DNA of 64,000 nt from contig CM057151.1 in NCBI GenBank assembly GCA_029962745.1, forward strand, positions 39,876,943 to 39,940,942, given 5' to 3'. This DNA comes from Echinometra lucunter (taxonomy: Eukaryota > Echinodermata > Echinoidea > Camarodonta > Echinometridae). Below the pieces are notes generated by a model. It did not search any database. It saw only the letters and a program-made list of their open reading frames with translations, and was not told the origin of the DNA. Both the position numbers and the translations under genes were made by a program. Below are positions 13,101 through 28,100 of the stretch, in pieces. Position 1 is the first letter of the stretch, and the number at the start of each line of letters is the position of its first letter.

Positions 13101-16100
13101 ATATATTTTCCATCAAATTTAGATATTACTATTTGTTTTGTGTTTTTTTTTGAAAAATCCAGTGTTAATTTTGTTTGAGTCTGTGAGGGTATACTATACA
13201 CTCCTATTAGAACTCAACACCACATTTATGAATAATGTAATATGCAATATACAAGTGAATAATTGGATACAGCCTATGAAAATTGCAAGAATTATGAAGG
13301 ATAAAATGATCACAGTATCTTATTCATCAACTGGACTGAACAGATGACAAGACCTGTCTGAAAACCATGGCATAATTCTCGAAGAGTTTAATACCACACC
13401 CTACAAAGATTGTGCATCTCTTTATGTGGAGTTTTCTTTCTCTGAGGTTGTTAACATAATATACTGATGGCATGATCTTCCCCATACCGGCTACAAAATA
13501 TTGATGAGACTTCCAGGGAACAGATAAATTGATATGATTGATTGAAGGTTGAGAAGGTACAATGCTGTTGAAGGCAACATATATGATTGTCTGATATGAA
13601 AAGGGCATTTTACTCTCAATGTGAAAAAGAACATGACTGATGTGAGTATATGAATTTAATTTTTAAAAATGTTTGGTTTTGAGCATGCAGATATCATTTC
13701 CCATGTTAAAAGAAAAACAAGTTTGTTCATTTTCAAGGTTTTTTTTTTTTAATGAAGCAAGCTTAAAAAGCATACTTATCAAAAAGAAAAAAAAAAGAAA
13801 AAAAAAAAAATATTTCACTGAGTGATTGTATTCACATTTTGTTTCTGGTGATTTTCAACTGCTTGTTTGTTTTGTTTTCATGGATGTGCTTACATCCTAT
13901 TTAAAGCAATCTTATCTGAGATATTCCTACACTTTGTATATCTTCAACTCTACAACGATTTCCCTACAGTGGAAAAATGGAATTGTGGGGAAAATTAACA
14001 AGTACATGTAGCAGATGAAGCATGTAAACTAACTGGGTTAACAATCCTAGGCACTTATTCATAATACTGCAAAAAATGGTACATATGAAAACATTTTATA
14101 CAAAGTACAAAGCTGCATGAAGCTAAAAACAAAACAAAACAAAACAAAACAATGATTTCATTAAGACATATCAAACTGACAAGATAATCAATGACAATGA
14201 AGGCACTGATAAATGTAAAGGAGCTTTAGGGTATATTTCACAATCACAATAAATTTTAATATCATGAGGTAAAATGTTAGTGACTGCAGGCGAGCCTCAC
14301 ATATTGGAATTTTCTCTGCATTACACTACAATACATTTGAGAAGTTCAGACATGAAACATACCAAGATGAAGTATGTCTCGTCATGTAGGACTTGCAACA
14401 TATCTAAAAACTTTACAGTGTAGTGTAATGCAGGAAAATTAGCACCACGTAAGGCCAGCTTGATATAAATACTGATATCATGGTTAATATACAGTATTCT
14501 TTTGAAAGGGGGAATATGGAACTGAACTTCAAGGCAATATGACAGTGAACAAAGATTCAAAGTGGATGCACTGTTATTGTTAGTGGTGCTGAATGGACTA
14601 TACCTGCGTGATTGTGCACAAGTCTACCACAGCACATGAAATGTGAAAAAAATACAAAGGATCTATTCTATTACCAGTTAATGACATTTTAAAGCCAGCT
14701 ACAAAAGAGGAAAGAGTAGAGCATGCATAAAGGATAATAAAGGGCATAAATCACAGATTAAAGGGGAAAAATCTTCTAGACAAGTTTCAGACTTTGTGCT
14801 TTTGATCATTCATATCTCCAATGGTGCAAATTCATGATTAATTTTGAAATGTAAAGTATGATCATTTCTCCTTTATAAGAGAATGTCTTTTTTTAGAACA
14901 AAATGTTGGTTGTCAAAAAGATAAAATTATATATGCATTCAAATCAAAGACACAGTCACTGAAATTTACAATGTACATCTATATCTGCTTAAAGATATCA
15001 TTTATTCATTTTGAAGTTACATTTGGCTAGAGGTAATGTGCAAGGTGAGATCTATAATGACTAAATTCATCGAGATATTTTGATAAGTCTACCATACCAT
15101 ATCACTCTTGAAACTTGACTTTCACTGAAAGATTCAAAGTGAGTGAAATTTAACTGCTTACTGATAGTGCGCTACTGTTATATGGTAAGGATTACCTAAA
15201 GACAGTGGGTCAGTGATAGCAGGAAACTAGAATTAAAAGTTTCTGAATGGAGAGTGAATAGAACTAGGAATACCTTCCTAATGTATCAATAGTAGATATT
15301 CTACACAGACAAAACTACAGGAATGAATAGTTTGGATATTTGTTAGTACTTAGGGATAATCTGATATTGTAAAAGAAAAATAAATAAATGAATAACCATG
15401 ATCTGTGAATTATGCAATTATTTCTTCATGGTAATCTATCAAAATAATTAGCTGCTACTACTTTGAAAACATGATTTCATTGTGGAAATTAACGTGCCTT
15501 AAAAAAAAAAATCAATTGCTAATACGTGTCAGATTTATGAAAAAAAAATGATCATGATGGAAACTGCTTATCTGCATGAATTATGAATTTAATGTTTGCT
15601 AAAAGTTTTGGTTGGGAAAGACAAGAGCCTTACTTTCTGTAACAGCTTTTGGAATAAGAAAAAGAGAAAAGAAAGAAATGCAACTGATAGAATATTCATT
15701 TCAATTATTTGTACTTTCATAGGTTAGCTCTGTCATAGGGGACCTGCATGATAACATTTGAAACAGATAAAAGAATAAGTCTCATTGAAATATTTTTATG
15801 GTTTCAGCACAAAGAAAAAACTATGACAGAAACTTCAACAAGAATATAAATTTCTAAAATGCTATATGCTAGAGTGTATTAAAATCTAAATCAAGAATGG
15901 CTGAACGAGCAATGCCAAATTTTCAAGGCTGAGAAGTTTTAGTGTTCAGGGAAGAAGGTTCAAAGGAAAATTATATCATGCAGAAGAAAGGGAGAAACAT
16001 GCCTTGTTTAAAAGCATTTTGCATGCAAAGGCCTCGGGCAATTACAAGAGTTTTTCATTTGCTTCATGCACAATGCAAAATGTGGACCCCTTTGAAAATG

Positions 16101-19100
16101 AATGTTGAAAGGGCTTTCCATCCTATTTGAGGAAACAAAATTAAAAAATAACAAATCGTCTTGTAGCTAGCTACAAGACTTCAAAGAAGGAAGTAGGAGT
16201 GTATAATTTCACAGAATAAGGGCATGAACTTTAATTTTGTTCAGGTAAAGGAAGAATATGAGGTTAGCCAAGGAATAGAAGTACACATGGTTAGCCTGCC
16301 CAAGGATTTGATACATAATAAAAAAAATAGACGAGAATTCTGAAAAATCATCTCATGACAAAAAGAATAATATAAATTTGCAAACCAAAACACAAACATA
16401 ACATATTCAATGCAAATTCAATATGGTGAGATAATCCTCACTAATTCAGATTTCTTCAAATACTCATAACACAATGCCTTACAATGCAACTATTAAACTG
16501 TCAGTCTTCTGAAAGTTTCCTAGCAATCTTTTGTACTTTTTACTATACATACTTTTCATGCCTAAACATGATCTTATTTGCAATAATACCACATATTTCA
16601 ATTTCATGCAGCAGCATTTTCATTTTCACAGTAAAACTTTGCTATGAAAGAAAAGCACAAAAATGCTTGTCCACTTTTCACACAATGAAAATTAGGAAAC
16701 ATGCATATATACCAAAAAGTGTACATCTTACTATTAAAGAGGACTGTACTCTTTGGTGAAAATGGCAGGCTGCATGCCTAAACAGAGGTAGAGAGGGAAC
16801 GGCCCAAAGGTCACCCGAATGAGAAATTTTTAAAACTTTGATTTTCATGTCACAATTATTCCATGAAAGGAGAAAGGAAGGGCATTTCTTTACCTTTCTT
16901 CCATTTGTCATCTTTCTTTGTTCCTCCTTTCTGTGTTTCTTCCTTATCCTTCTTGCTATCCTGTTATGATATTGGGAAGAAGTGAGAGTATTAATATATC
17001 AAAATATGTACACTGTATACATGGTAGAAAACATCAGATGAAAGATTGTTATTGAGAAATTTCTACATAATCAAGTCAAAGGTATAGAATGGAAATAGGC
17101 AAAAACTATTGGGTTGTTCTAATGAGCATTCATAAAGATTACAATAGAAAAGAATCGTAACATGTCAAGAATATGAGAACTACATGTATATGTACTGCTC
17201 ACTTTGCGAAGTTTGCATGAGAAAAAGAGAAGCTTTTAAAAGGTAATGGTATGTTAGGGTGGTAGGCTGAGTCTAAATCAACAATCAAAAAATGTTTTTA
17301 TTTAATGAAAAAGAATATCATGATCTACATTTCAAATTTACAGGAAATCTCCTTATGAATAAACAGTGGATACCAATTAAACGAACAAATTTCTGTTTCA
17401 TTGAAACTGGCTCATTTATATCACTGAAGTAATGATCATTGACTTCAAACTAGTGATGAAGGGGAAACTTTAAAGTAAGTACTTACACTGTACGAGTGCT
17501 ACAGAAGAGTAGGAGAAGAAAAGAAATGGTGTTAGTGGTTGATGAAAGTAAAATAATGTTGCAAATAAGAATTCATGCACTTCCCCTATATTGGGATTAG
17601 TAAACATGAAAGGAAGAAAAGATTTGATTAAAAAAAAAAAGTTTGTATAAGTTAGAATGCAAAAGAACGAACAAAAACATAAAGAAGAATGATGAAAAGA
17701 AAAATAATAGGTATGACCACCTGCGAAAAAATAATGAATTAGTGTTCCATGGCACTTTGCACTTGAATTTTAATGAAAATCAAAACATTTACAAGAATGC
17801 CGAGTATAACAGGCTGCCATTTTTCACACAAGAGGGGAGAGGAGAGTCAACTACATGCAATAGTCATTTGAATTCACAAACAAAGAAAATGTGCTCTTGT
17901 GACAATTTCTCCATGTTCATTTGTCCAGAACAATGTCATAAAACTACACTGCAAATTGGTAGGTGATATTCATTTTGACTTAATGTATCAAAAAAATCAG
18001 GAACGATACACAAATATTCTTAAAATGAAACACATTTGTTGTAAAATACAACATTACAGAATTTCTTTGCTTCATAATAAGAAAAAAGCTATTCTTTGAA
18101 CAATTGAATGTATGAAGTAAAAAATATTAAAAGCATAAGTGACTCTTGCAAGGAGAAGGAAACTCAATCATTTCAGCAATTTTACTATTGCATACAAAGA
18201 TATAATGTAAAAATTCTGGAAAATGGGTAGACTCAAAATTGTTATAAATAACAATATTGTTGAAAGACAGAAACTACAATTACAGTATGTTCAGGGAATT
18301 GTAACGGTTACAACTTGTGACTGGTCTTCCTAGGCACCAATTGGTGAGTATTTTTCTTTTCTGTTTTGACAAAGTTTGATCATGGCTTACATGTAAATGC
18401 ATGACAATTTTCATTGACTGCATGATCAGCATATAAAAATAACTTTTAAAAACACCTTCTCTTATATCGAGAGCTACAAGGTTGACCATATCATACACCA
18501 CCCTATAAACACCCCCCCCCCCCCCCCCCGGAAAAAAAAAGAAGAAGAAAAAAAGAGAAAATAAATGGAAAAGAGGTTGATTATGAATGCATATAAGTCT
18601 GTGCAAGAGTGATTCTTAATTTTGCCATCTCCCTAGAATATTCCCTCTTTCCTTACTTCATTAAATTATTCTCCTTGTTTAAACTAAACCCACTTCTTCT
18701 CCCTCTAAGATGGTGCATAGAATTTAATCAATTCATATTTTCATTCATCAGACTAAAACAGTTACGGAATACCGAATCAGGGGGGAATTTAAATCATACT
18801 GGATTTACACCACTTGACTGTATATATATATATGTAGGTAGAATAAAGAAACAGAAAATCTTATACAACCAAGGAGTTACCATTTAACTGAATTCATCCA
18901 TAAATGATGGTATTTTCAAATGAATCATGAAAACAAATTAAGTGTGAAAAGAAATATATGCCTCAATCTCAGGTATTTTTTTCTGTAATAAGAGCAGATA
19001 TCAAGTGTCAAAGGAAGAATGAAAATGGAATTATGAAGAAAAAAAAAGTTCAACATATAAATAATAAAAGACAAATCAAGAAATAGAACCACTCCATGAT

Positions 19101-22100
19101 ATTTTGACATGGAATAGAAATTTCTGTAAATCTTGAAGAAATTGTTCTTCTGAATAATTTCTTTTGACTTCACTACATTAAAAAAAAAATGCAACTATAC
19201 CTGAAATAAAACTTACTAATAAAATGCTTTTGTCAACTTTATTTTGAAAACGGGTATGTGCTTTGTCAACTTCATTTCGAACTGGAGACTAAAATCAGAC
19301 ATTTTTTAATGGAAATGGAAGTACGAAAAATATGTCAACACGTAAATATTAACAGATAGATCAAGAACTAAAACCACTCCATGACATATTGAGGTGGAAT
19401 GGAAATTTCAATAAATTTTGAAAAATTATTTGTCTAATTAATTCCTTCTGACTGCACCATTACAAAAAAAATGCAATTATACCTGACATAAAATTTGAAC
19501 TAATGAAATGCTTTTGTCCACTTTATCTTAAAACTGTTAAATGCTTTTGTCAACTTCGCTTTCAACTGGAGACTAAAATCAGAATACTTTCACTACAAAG
19601 AAATTAAATAAAGCTGTATTTACACTCATTTGAGGCAACCCTTTCTAACTATCTATATGAACGGTAAAAGAACTTAAAGCTCTTCTCTTCTCAGTAGTAT
19701 AATTATTCTAAATTGAAATGAAACCAGTGGTGTATAAGAAACAAGGATGTATACCAGGGAGCTATGTAACAAGTGGTATATAAGCAACCAATGATGTACA
19801 GGGAAAAAATTAATTATTTTTTTTCCAGGGCTACTCTTTAAGCCCACCCACCCAAATTTTCTACATTGTATTACAGTTTACATTGGACCCTATGAGAATT
19901 TCAGGGGCTCTTTTTTAGTTTTCCAGGGCTCTTTTTGGCGTTTCGGGGTGAATTCGCCCCGAGCCCCCGTGTATTTTTTTCCCTGATGATGTATGAACTC
20001 GATGGTGAATGTAATAGGTGTTGCATGGAGTCAAAGGTGTATGATGCTACCCTGCAGAAAAAAGTACCATGAGTACCATGGTATTTTGATAAATTACTAT
20101 CAAAACCATATAAGTACCATGTAAGTACCATCAAATTACCATGATTTGGTGGTAATTGTGTCAAATTACCGTCATGGTACCAATGGTATTTTTTTAACAA
20201 GAAAATAGTGCCATGAAATAAATGGTGTAAGGAATCAGTAGTGTACGGAACCAGTAGCACATGGATCAATGGTGTATAGGGCCAGTGGTCTATGCAACCA
20301 GTGGTGTATGGAGCCAGTGGTGTATGCAATCAGCAGTGTGTGGAACCAGTAGTATGGAAACAGAGGTGTATGGAACCGGTATTGTATGAAAAGAGCTATA
20401 TATGGAAACAGTGGTGTATGAAACTAATAGTGTGTAGATTATGTGCTGTCTGGAAATGGTGGTGTATGGTGTATGGAACTGGTGTCCTATGAAAACCAGT
20501 GGTTTATGGAACCAATGGTGTATAAAGCTGGTGTCATAATGGAACCAGTGGAGTAAGGAATGGAGCTGCATGTGTATGGAAATGGTGGTGTAATAGAAGT
20601 GAAGGTGTAAGGAAAACTTGGTGTACTGGAACCTGTGGAAGCAGTGGTGTATGCATGGAACCAGAAATGTATGAAACTACATGTAGTTGTGTATGGGACC
20701 AGTGTTATGAGGTTAGTGTTGTACGTGACCCCTAAACATCCAGGGGTTAAGGTATCAAGGGTCAAATGGAGGATGCTGTTACCATGGATGATCTGCTCGT
20801 TTTCATCTTCTCCTCCTTCTCTTCTTTCTTGCCATCCTGTATGGTATTAATTAAGCATTATCATTCTAATGAAGGGTTTGCGCCAAGAAGAAAAATCTCT
20901 GTATCTCACGGTTTGCAAAAGTTACTTGGTTGAACAAAGTGAAGTTACTTAAATCACAGGAACAAATAAATAAATGAAAATAAGCTTAAATGTGCAAATG
21001 CTAAGACATTTGCACCTTACACTTCTTGCAAGTTGCAAATGCATCGATAATGAAAACCAAGTCCCTTCTCCATGGAAAATATCAGTTAAATTGTAGATAT
21101 AATAGGTTTCATGCAGTCAATATTAGTAATACTGCACAACACTTTTCTTTCAAAGTAAGCAAGTGTCAGTCACAACAGCTTTTCAGATATTTGACTTGTT
21201 TTGATGAGTTATGAAATATGCTCAATTCATGCCAAATGCCCAAGACTGTATCCCATTCAAGGAAATTCAATGTATTATTATCAAATCAAATACCAAATGC
21301 CATCAATTGTTAGTGCAACCCTTTTTCCTTAAAGAGAAGCATCTCAGAAAATAAATAAATCAACAGTCAGCAAGTCTTATAATGCAACATCCACAAAGAG
21401 AAAGGGATAAGTTGAAAAGAGCCCACAGCTTTCTCATTAGTTCAAGGAAAAATTTCTGAAGTTAGGCCACAATGTTTTAGTATTGCTTAGCAAAACCTTT
21501 AAAAGCATCCAAATTTTGGAAGCATTTTCCTTCATATCCACCACCATTATTAACAATAGTATCCCCCAAATTGAAATCTTTATCATTTTTTAACTGAATA
21601 TCTTTTTGAAAAATAAACACGAGCCTGCATCATGCACACACACACAAACATGTCAGCTTAGTCTTAAGCAATACCAAACAACCCACCCCATACAACAGTA
21701 AGCAAAGTATATAATGTTTTGGAATGAAGAGAGCACTTTCAAATCTCCTGAGACCATCGCAAGAAATGGGATTAGATAAGTCTCTCTCTCATTCTCCTGT
21801 CTTCCCTCTCAAGGCAAACTTCTTTAAACATTCTGAAAGTTCATTTCACACAATGCTGCTGATTAAACACTTCTTTTATTTTTCAAGAGCTGCCATTCTC
21901 AGACATTACGGAGCTTTCGCAAACAGGATGCGGACTTCCCTTAAGGACGCAGCAGCAAAAGAGATACGGCCGCATCATACAGTGTTTTGGAGCTATCCCT
22001 CTTTTGGTGATACGCAGACATATGACGTCACAATGAGAAGCATTTTTCCCAGGCCATGGCCAGGCTAGGTGTGCGCGCGTGCCAGGCAAGATCTCTGATG

Positions 22101-25100
22101 GCTGCGGTCAGGCTGCGCTGATTATAGGCTTGCTGTGTGCATTACTATAGAGTTACATACACACTTCCCAACTGCATCCTACATCGAGAGCGGATGTTGT
22201 TTTGGCTGAGAACCGTTCTCGATTTCAGCAGGACTGGGACCTTGAGGGATTTGAGCACGCACAGTACACAATTTTGCCCACGACATGCTAAATTAAAGTC
22301 TGCGTCGTGTTTGCAAAAGCTCCCTGTTACATGTAACTATATAGAGTTAGTATGCATCATCATAGCATTTCCTTTGGTAAACAATTCCTTAGAGAACAAA
22401 GAAGGGGTTCATCAGCATTCGTGAAATAATTTGTACTTTGCTTAGAAATTTGCAGCAAGTTACCTGCAGGCCAGAATATATCAGAACCAAGTTTGATACT
22501 AAATGACAAGTTTTGCCAAGGAAAAAGAAAGGAAGAAAAAAAATGATATGCTGCGCCGTGCATTGGCAAAATGTACACGCTGCAGGATACTGAGAGCAAA
22601 GGAAAAATAACACATGCATGAAATTTTGATCATACAAAGTTAATGTACATGTACATGTATATGGTGATTAGTTTGCCTGAAAGTTCATCCCTTCCTTTCC
22701 CAATATTTTAGAATGTAGTGATTGAATGCATCCCACAAGATGACTTTAAAATGTTTGAAATTTAAATGAACACCATGGAATTCAGGTTTATAGGAAATAC
22801 ATCATGTACATAAATAGAAACATATACATGTATAAACATATTAAGCCCCCATATCCTGCTTCCATGCCTGCATACATTCCCATGTTATTGCTTTGGCTTG
22901 CATTAGTTATACTGACATAACATCAATGAAATTGCTTTTGTATATATGAGACATTATATTTTACCGAATGGCCTCCTTTGGAACTTTTTGTTTCTTCTTT
23001 CATTTTTACATTCTCCTGTTCAAGAAAAGTTTCAAATCAAAACATTAACGTGCAAATCACTCAGCAAACTGGCGACATTCTCAAATTCACAGGTAATCAA
23101 AAGCACACATGACTTGATTATTGCAGATAGTTGCAGAGTTAAAACAAGTGAAACGCCCATGGCGGTCTTGCCAGCATTACGCAAATCACCATGGCAGCAT
23201 TCTGATTTAATAGTGAAACTTTATGGTTGGGGCACATGAGGGGTGCTACCCCCGAGTCCCATAGACCTTTTGGGGGCAATGTCCAATACTTGCACTAAGA
23301 TCAAATTGAACCTATCCACATATCTTTTTTCGAAAGTAAAAATATATCTATGAAGCTCCCAAGCCACCCCCAGGGCCCCAAAACCCCATTCAGAATGTTA
23401 GGGTAGCCATGGCACCTGTAGCTCTTCCTTATCGAAGAATGAATCCTTATAAATCTGACTTAAATCCATCAAAATGTGATTTTGCTCTTCTCCATGTGTA
23501 CATTACATGCTACATACATGCTGTACAGATAAAATATTAATATTTCAGGCTTGATTTCAACAATCATTCTTCTTATCTCACTTAGCTTGTAATAGCATCA
23601 TATCACATGAGTTTTTAGATTACATCTAAGTTTCAATAGGCAACCCAAAAACGCTGGAAATCTCAGGAGCGCTTGAGTCACCAATTAAGTATCTAAAAGT
23701 ACTTGATGCCCCACTGGGAAATTTTCAAGGCTAATCGAAAATATTCATATCTGCAAATCAATGCCAAGCTGCTATCCATTTCAGTTTTTATTGTTTTGTT
23801 TATTCTAAGAAGCTCACACATCAGCCAGCACAACCTGCAACTGTTAAAACAGTAAGTCATCAATCATTGGTATATTTACCTAGGCCTATAATATATTTCA
23901 ACTAGTTACAAGGCAAACAATACATCACAGCTAGAAGAAGGAAAAAGAGCAATGTGCCTCATAATCAAAATGAGAAAATGGGGAAAACTGAAATAAGAAA
24001 GAGAAAAGGAGATAAAAAATAGAGGGGAAACACATAAATGAAGAGTATGGGGGGGGGATCCCAAAATTTCTCTTAATCTAAGTAGGCCTTGTTCTGTCAC
24101 ATCTTATTCATGTAATATATCCAGTTCCACCCCTCCCTCCCCCAACACACACACACATACAAAATCAGTGCCCCCCTCCCCCCCCTTAATATGCCCATAC
24201 TGCAGCCTGTAAATAGAAATACAGATGAGGACCCTGCTGGACACTGCTATGACAGCCTTCACATAAAAGACTTGGAAATGTACCATGACAAACTGTTGAA
24301 AGCCATTAATTTTGTTTACTTTCAATATTATATCTACTTTAACATTTGCCCTTCTGTCAACAGTTGCTTCCTCCCTCCCCCATACGATGCATTAACTCCC
24401 TGATAAGTTACACTACTTATTACGAAAGTGAGGAATGCTTGTAAGTTTATCCAAAACACAAAGACAGTATCACTTTTACTTCTAATAGACCCATTTATTA
24501 ATTTTATACATACTTGTTGAACAAAAGTTCTGCTTAACTGCTCAGCTGGCCAAACATAGCAACAACATAGCAACAACTACTGTATGCAAACTGGCTTCCA
24601 TCTATTCAGATGCCATCATGCATAACAGGTAAACTGAACAGGTGGTAACCAAGGGTTCTAGAGAGAAATGTGCGCAAACTTAAAAATATTAGTAAACAAG
24701 TCTATTAACAGCCATGAAGGAGAGAAAGCAGGAATGAAGGAACGAGATGAATACCTTTCTTTTGGAGGATTTATCTCTCTTCTTATCCCCCTTGTCCAGA
24801 TGACTGCCACTCTTCACACTGCCTGGTCTGTCTTTGGATTCGGCTCTTCTTGAAGGTGGTGGCTATACACAGAGATCAAATACAATAGTATTTTAAGCAG
24901 GCGAGCTTTTTTTCATCTACCAATAAATAGAACATCGTTTGCTCAAAAGACATTTGTTTTTATAGGTTCAAAACTGTGGAATTCTCTTTCAAATGATATT
25001 AAACAATGCAATTCAATACACATTTTCAAAAGGAGACTTAAAACCTTTCTTCTGAATAGTTACTAGGTTATTGCATTCCCCAATCAAATATAATATGATT

Positions 25101-28100
25101 GGGGAATGCATGGTGAATACATGGTGAACCGTAAACCCTTTCTACGAATATCTGTACCACCATGCAAACCTTCAAACACCATCCAAATATAATTTGTAGC
25201 ATGACCTTGTGGAACTTTGATATTTGTGTACTTTGATTGTTTCTTTTTGTGTATATAGTTATCATTGCTTTACGTCTTAGAATGATTTTGTATTACTGAT
25301 TCCATTATTGTTATTTTGTTGTTGTTTTTTCTCATAAAATAATAATTCATAGTAATTAGTTTTTTTGCAGGGGGACCTACACCCTACAAGCTCTGCTTTT
25401 TAGTTGGCCCTCCTTCCCTTTCAATTTAATGTTTTTTGGTTGTTTTTTTTTTTTTAATTTATTGTACTGTGCATGATGATTTTACATGTATGTTTATATG
25501 TGAATATGTATATGTAAACTGTACCATCATTGTAAATATGAAAAATTGTAAGTGGAAAAATAAATGAATTGAATTGAATTGAATTGAATTGAATAGTCAA
25601 GCCAGAATGGCAAGCATCTACCATCCGAAGGGGGGGGGGGGGGAGGGTGAGGGAAGGCAGAATATAATCAAAAGGTAGAAGAGAGGGCATTGCACTTAAT
25701 TAATTAATTCTAATTTCACCTGACACAATGCCAAGTATTTACATGTATTCTCAACACAGGGCTGTTTTCATAAATCAAAAGATACATGGGAACTTTAAAC
25801 AATCATGACAGTACCTTTCTAAACGTAACAATTTGGAGTGCTTGGATGTTGACAAAAATAAATAATTTTACTCTACAAATCCAGAAATGAGGACTTCCCA
25901 TCCTGACAGCTCCAATTTCAGTGCCATCAATCATTTTCTAATCTGGTGTGATAACATCCAGCGATTTACTCACCGACTTGCCGCTACCCCTCTCCGGAGA
26001 GCCCTTATCGCTGAGTGCCTTCCGTCTCTCCACCACTTCTATATGGGTGAGGGGGAACCGGGAGAGTATCTCCCCAGCGTAGATAGCAGCCTTGTCTGTC
26101 AGTTCATTGGAGGCCAGGGACAAGGACAGAAGGACTCGGTTCATTCTCAAACCCTACAAATACAAAGGGTAACAGAGAGAAAAAACCTGATGAATAACCT
26201 TAAGCCTATGCACTGAATAATTAAAAAGAGCACTACGTGTTATTTCATTTAGAGAATGAAAAAAAATATAAACCATTAAAACAGTGAAAGCCACAAAAGC
26301 ACTTGTTTCATACCCAAACCGTAATAACAATGCATAACTGATAGACTGTTGTTAAAGGCGTGTTCACATATGAAACACCTCACCTCTGCTGTAAACCCCC
26401 ACTTTCCTTTAAAGCATAAATGTATTTTATATAAGGCAGCAAAGAGATAAAGGCAAATCTCTATTGCCTCCTGCCCGCAAAAAGGCATGGACCAATCACA
26501 TTCTTATGAAGTTAGTGCAAAATGATGATGATGAGGATTCACAGTATTCATATATGGAGCCATATCTGTTTCAAAAACAAAACATGACCTCGCAGGTTTG
26601 TCTCCACAACTTTGCAGAAACTCTCTTTTATTTGAGCGTCAACCATAAATGATGTGTTAATGCGCTTCTCATTATCACAAGTGGGGTAATTTACTGCATC
26701 ATATGTGAAAATTTAACAAAATTAAGGGGTATGCAGCTGGGTATCTGAACGAGCCTTATGCTGCATTCACACCTTTGCGTATTTGGCTTGCGTATTGCTG
26801 CGTATTGACCAAACGCAGACATAAGCAGTCATACCCAATAAGGCACAATGAAACATGCTCTCATCGTACTCAACGCGCAGACTAGCGCATAGACCTGCGC
26901 TGGTTGCTCGCTAGTTTAAAAATTTTTAAATCATTGCAAGCAAGTGCAAGGTAAAATCGTCTCTTTTCGGAGCGCTTGTCATTGCCAATAGCTGCGTTTC
27001 TTGCATGATTTACTTCGCTCTCGCTCGTTGTTGTTCGCATGATTGCGAGTAATGTTGCGCTGTTGCTCTCACACCACTCGCAGCAGCTCGTACGCCATTT
27101 GCTTTTTATGAGCAGCATAACACGAGCTAGATACACAACAGTGTGATAGCTCGTCAGATTTGCTGCATATTGCTGGGTACGGCTGCGAATTGATAGTGCA
27201 GCAATACGCAAGCCAAATACGCAAAGGTGTGAACGTAGCATTAAAGAAAGCAAATATGCCTGAAGGTGGAAAGCACAGGGCACCTATGGCTTTAAATCCC
27301 ATCAAGGGACTTGGTAACAAATGCTTTACCACTGAGCCATCATTATTACGGAACTTCGTACAAACGGAAGGATGAGCAACCTAAAAACATCATGTCTCCA
27401 GCACAAGCAGCCGCGGGCATGAAAATGTATAAATGCAAATTTTTTGAACTAGCTCCACATAATCAATGAAATTCCACTCTGCAATTTGATGAAGAACAGC
27501 ATCAAAAAGTCCTTTAGAAAAAACCTTTACAGATGAGGAGTATGTGAATTACAAGTATTGCAACAAAAGATTTTGAAATATATAGAAATTGATAAAGAAT
27601 CTGAACCTCATATATCACACAAATATAATGATGAACTGCAGAGGCTGTAATTCATTTTTAGAGCAATCAACATAATTAAAATTTATGTTGCTAACAAACT
27701 CGCTTCAGGAAAAAAAAAAAAAAAACTCTTCTATATTTTGGGTTATGTACATGTATGATTTTTCAAGAGAGCTTATTATTACACAAGCTACTTGACTCCA
27801 TCATCTTTCTCTCTTACTCTCTCTCTCTCTCTCTCTCTCTTTCTCCCTCTCTCTCTTTCTCAAACCAAGAAAAAAAAAAAAGGAAGAAAAAAAACCAGGA
27901 GTTAAAAAATTTTCGCACACAGATGAATTTCACCCATAATAAATAAGTAAGGGAAAGAAATTGACAGAGGAGCAGTATAAAAAAAAAAAAGATTTTTTTA
28001 ATGTTTATATTTTAACGAGATATAAGCCTATTATGGCCCCAAGGGAAATCTTGAAAACTTTGGCAAGGATGTTTATTTGACGTTATTCACTGAAGGCATC

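Larger units (their letters stand above)
19720..20720. repeat. Decayed GTGGTGTATGGAACCA minisatellite
   Basis: About 0.65 kb of degenerate 15-18-bp units related to AGTGGTGTATGGAACC, extending almost to exon 9 (20783). It is interrupted by two short elements (19799-19985 and about 20048-20205). Long open frames on both strands here come from the repeat and are not genes. Confidence 0.8.

Noticed and set aside
19901..20571. 142- and 93-residue His/Tyr/Pro-rich minus-strand frames
   Set aside because: They are translations of the GTGGTGTATGGAACC minisatellite and inserted repeats.
21724..22068. 114-residue plus-strand frame in a GC-richer block
   Set aside because: No family match, the opposite strand is equally open, and it lies in intron 8 without splice support.
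26882..27283. 133-residue minus-strand frame
   Set aside because: It lies wholly within the MITE at 26760-27239, with no homology to a transposase.
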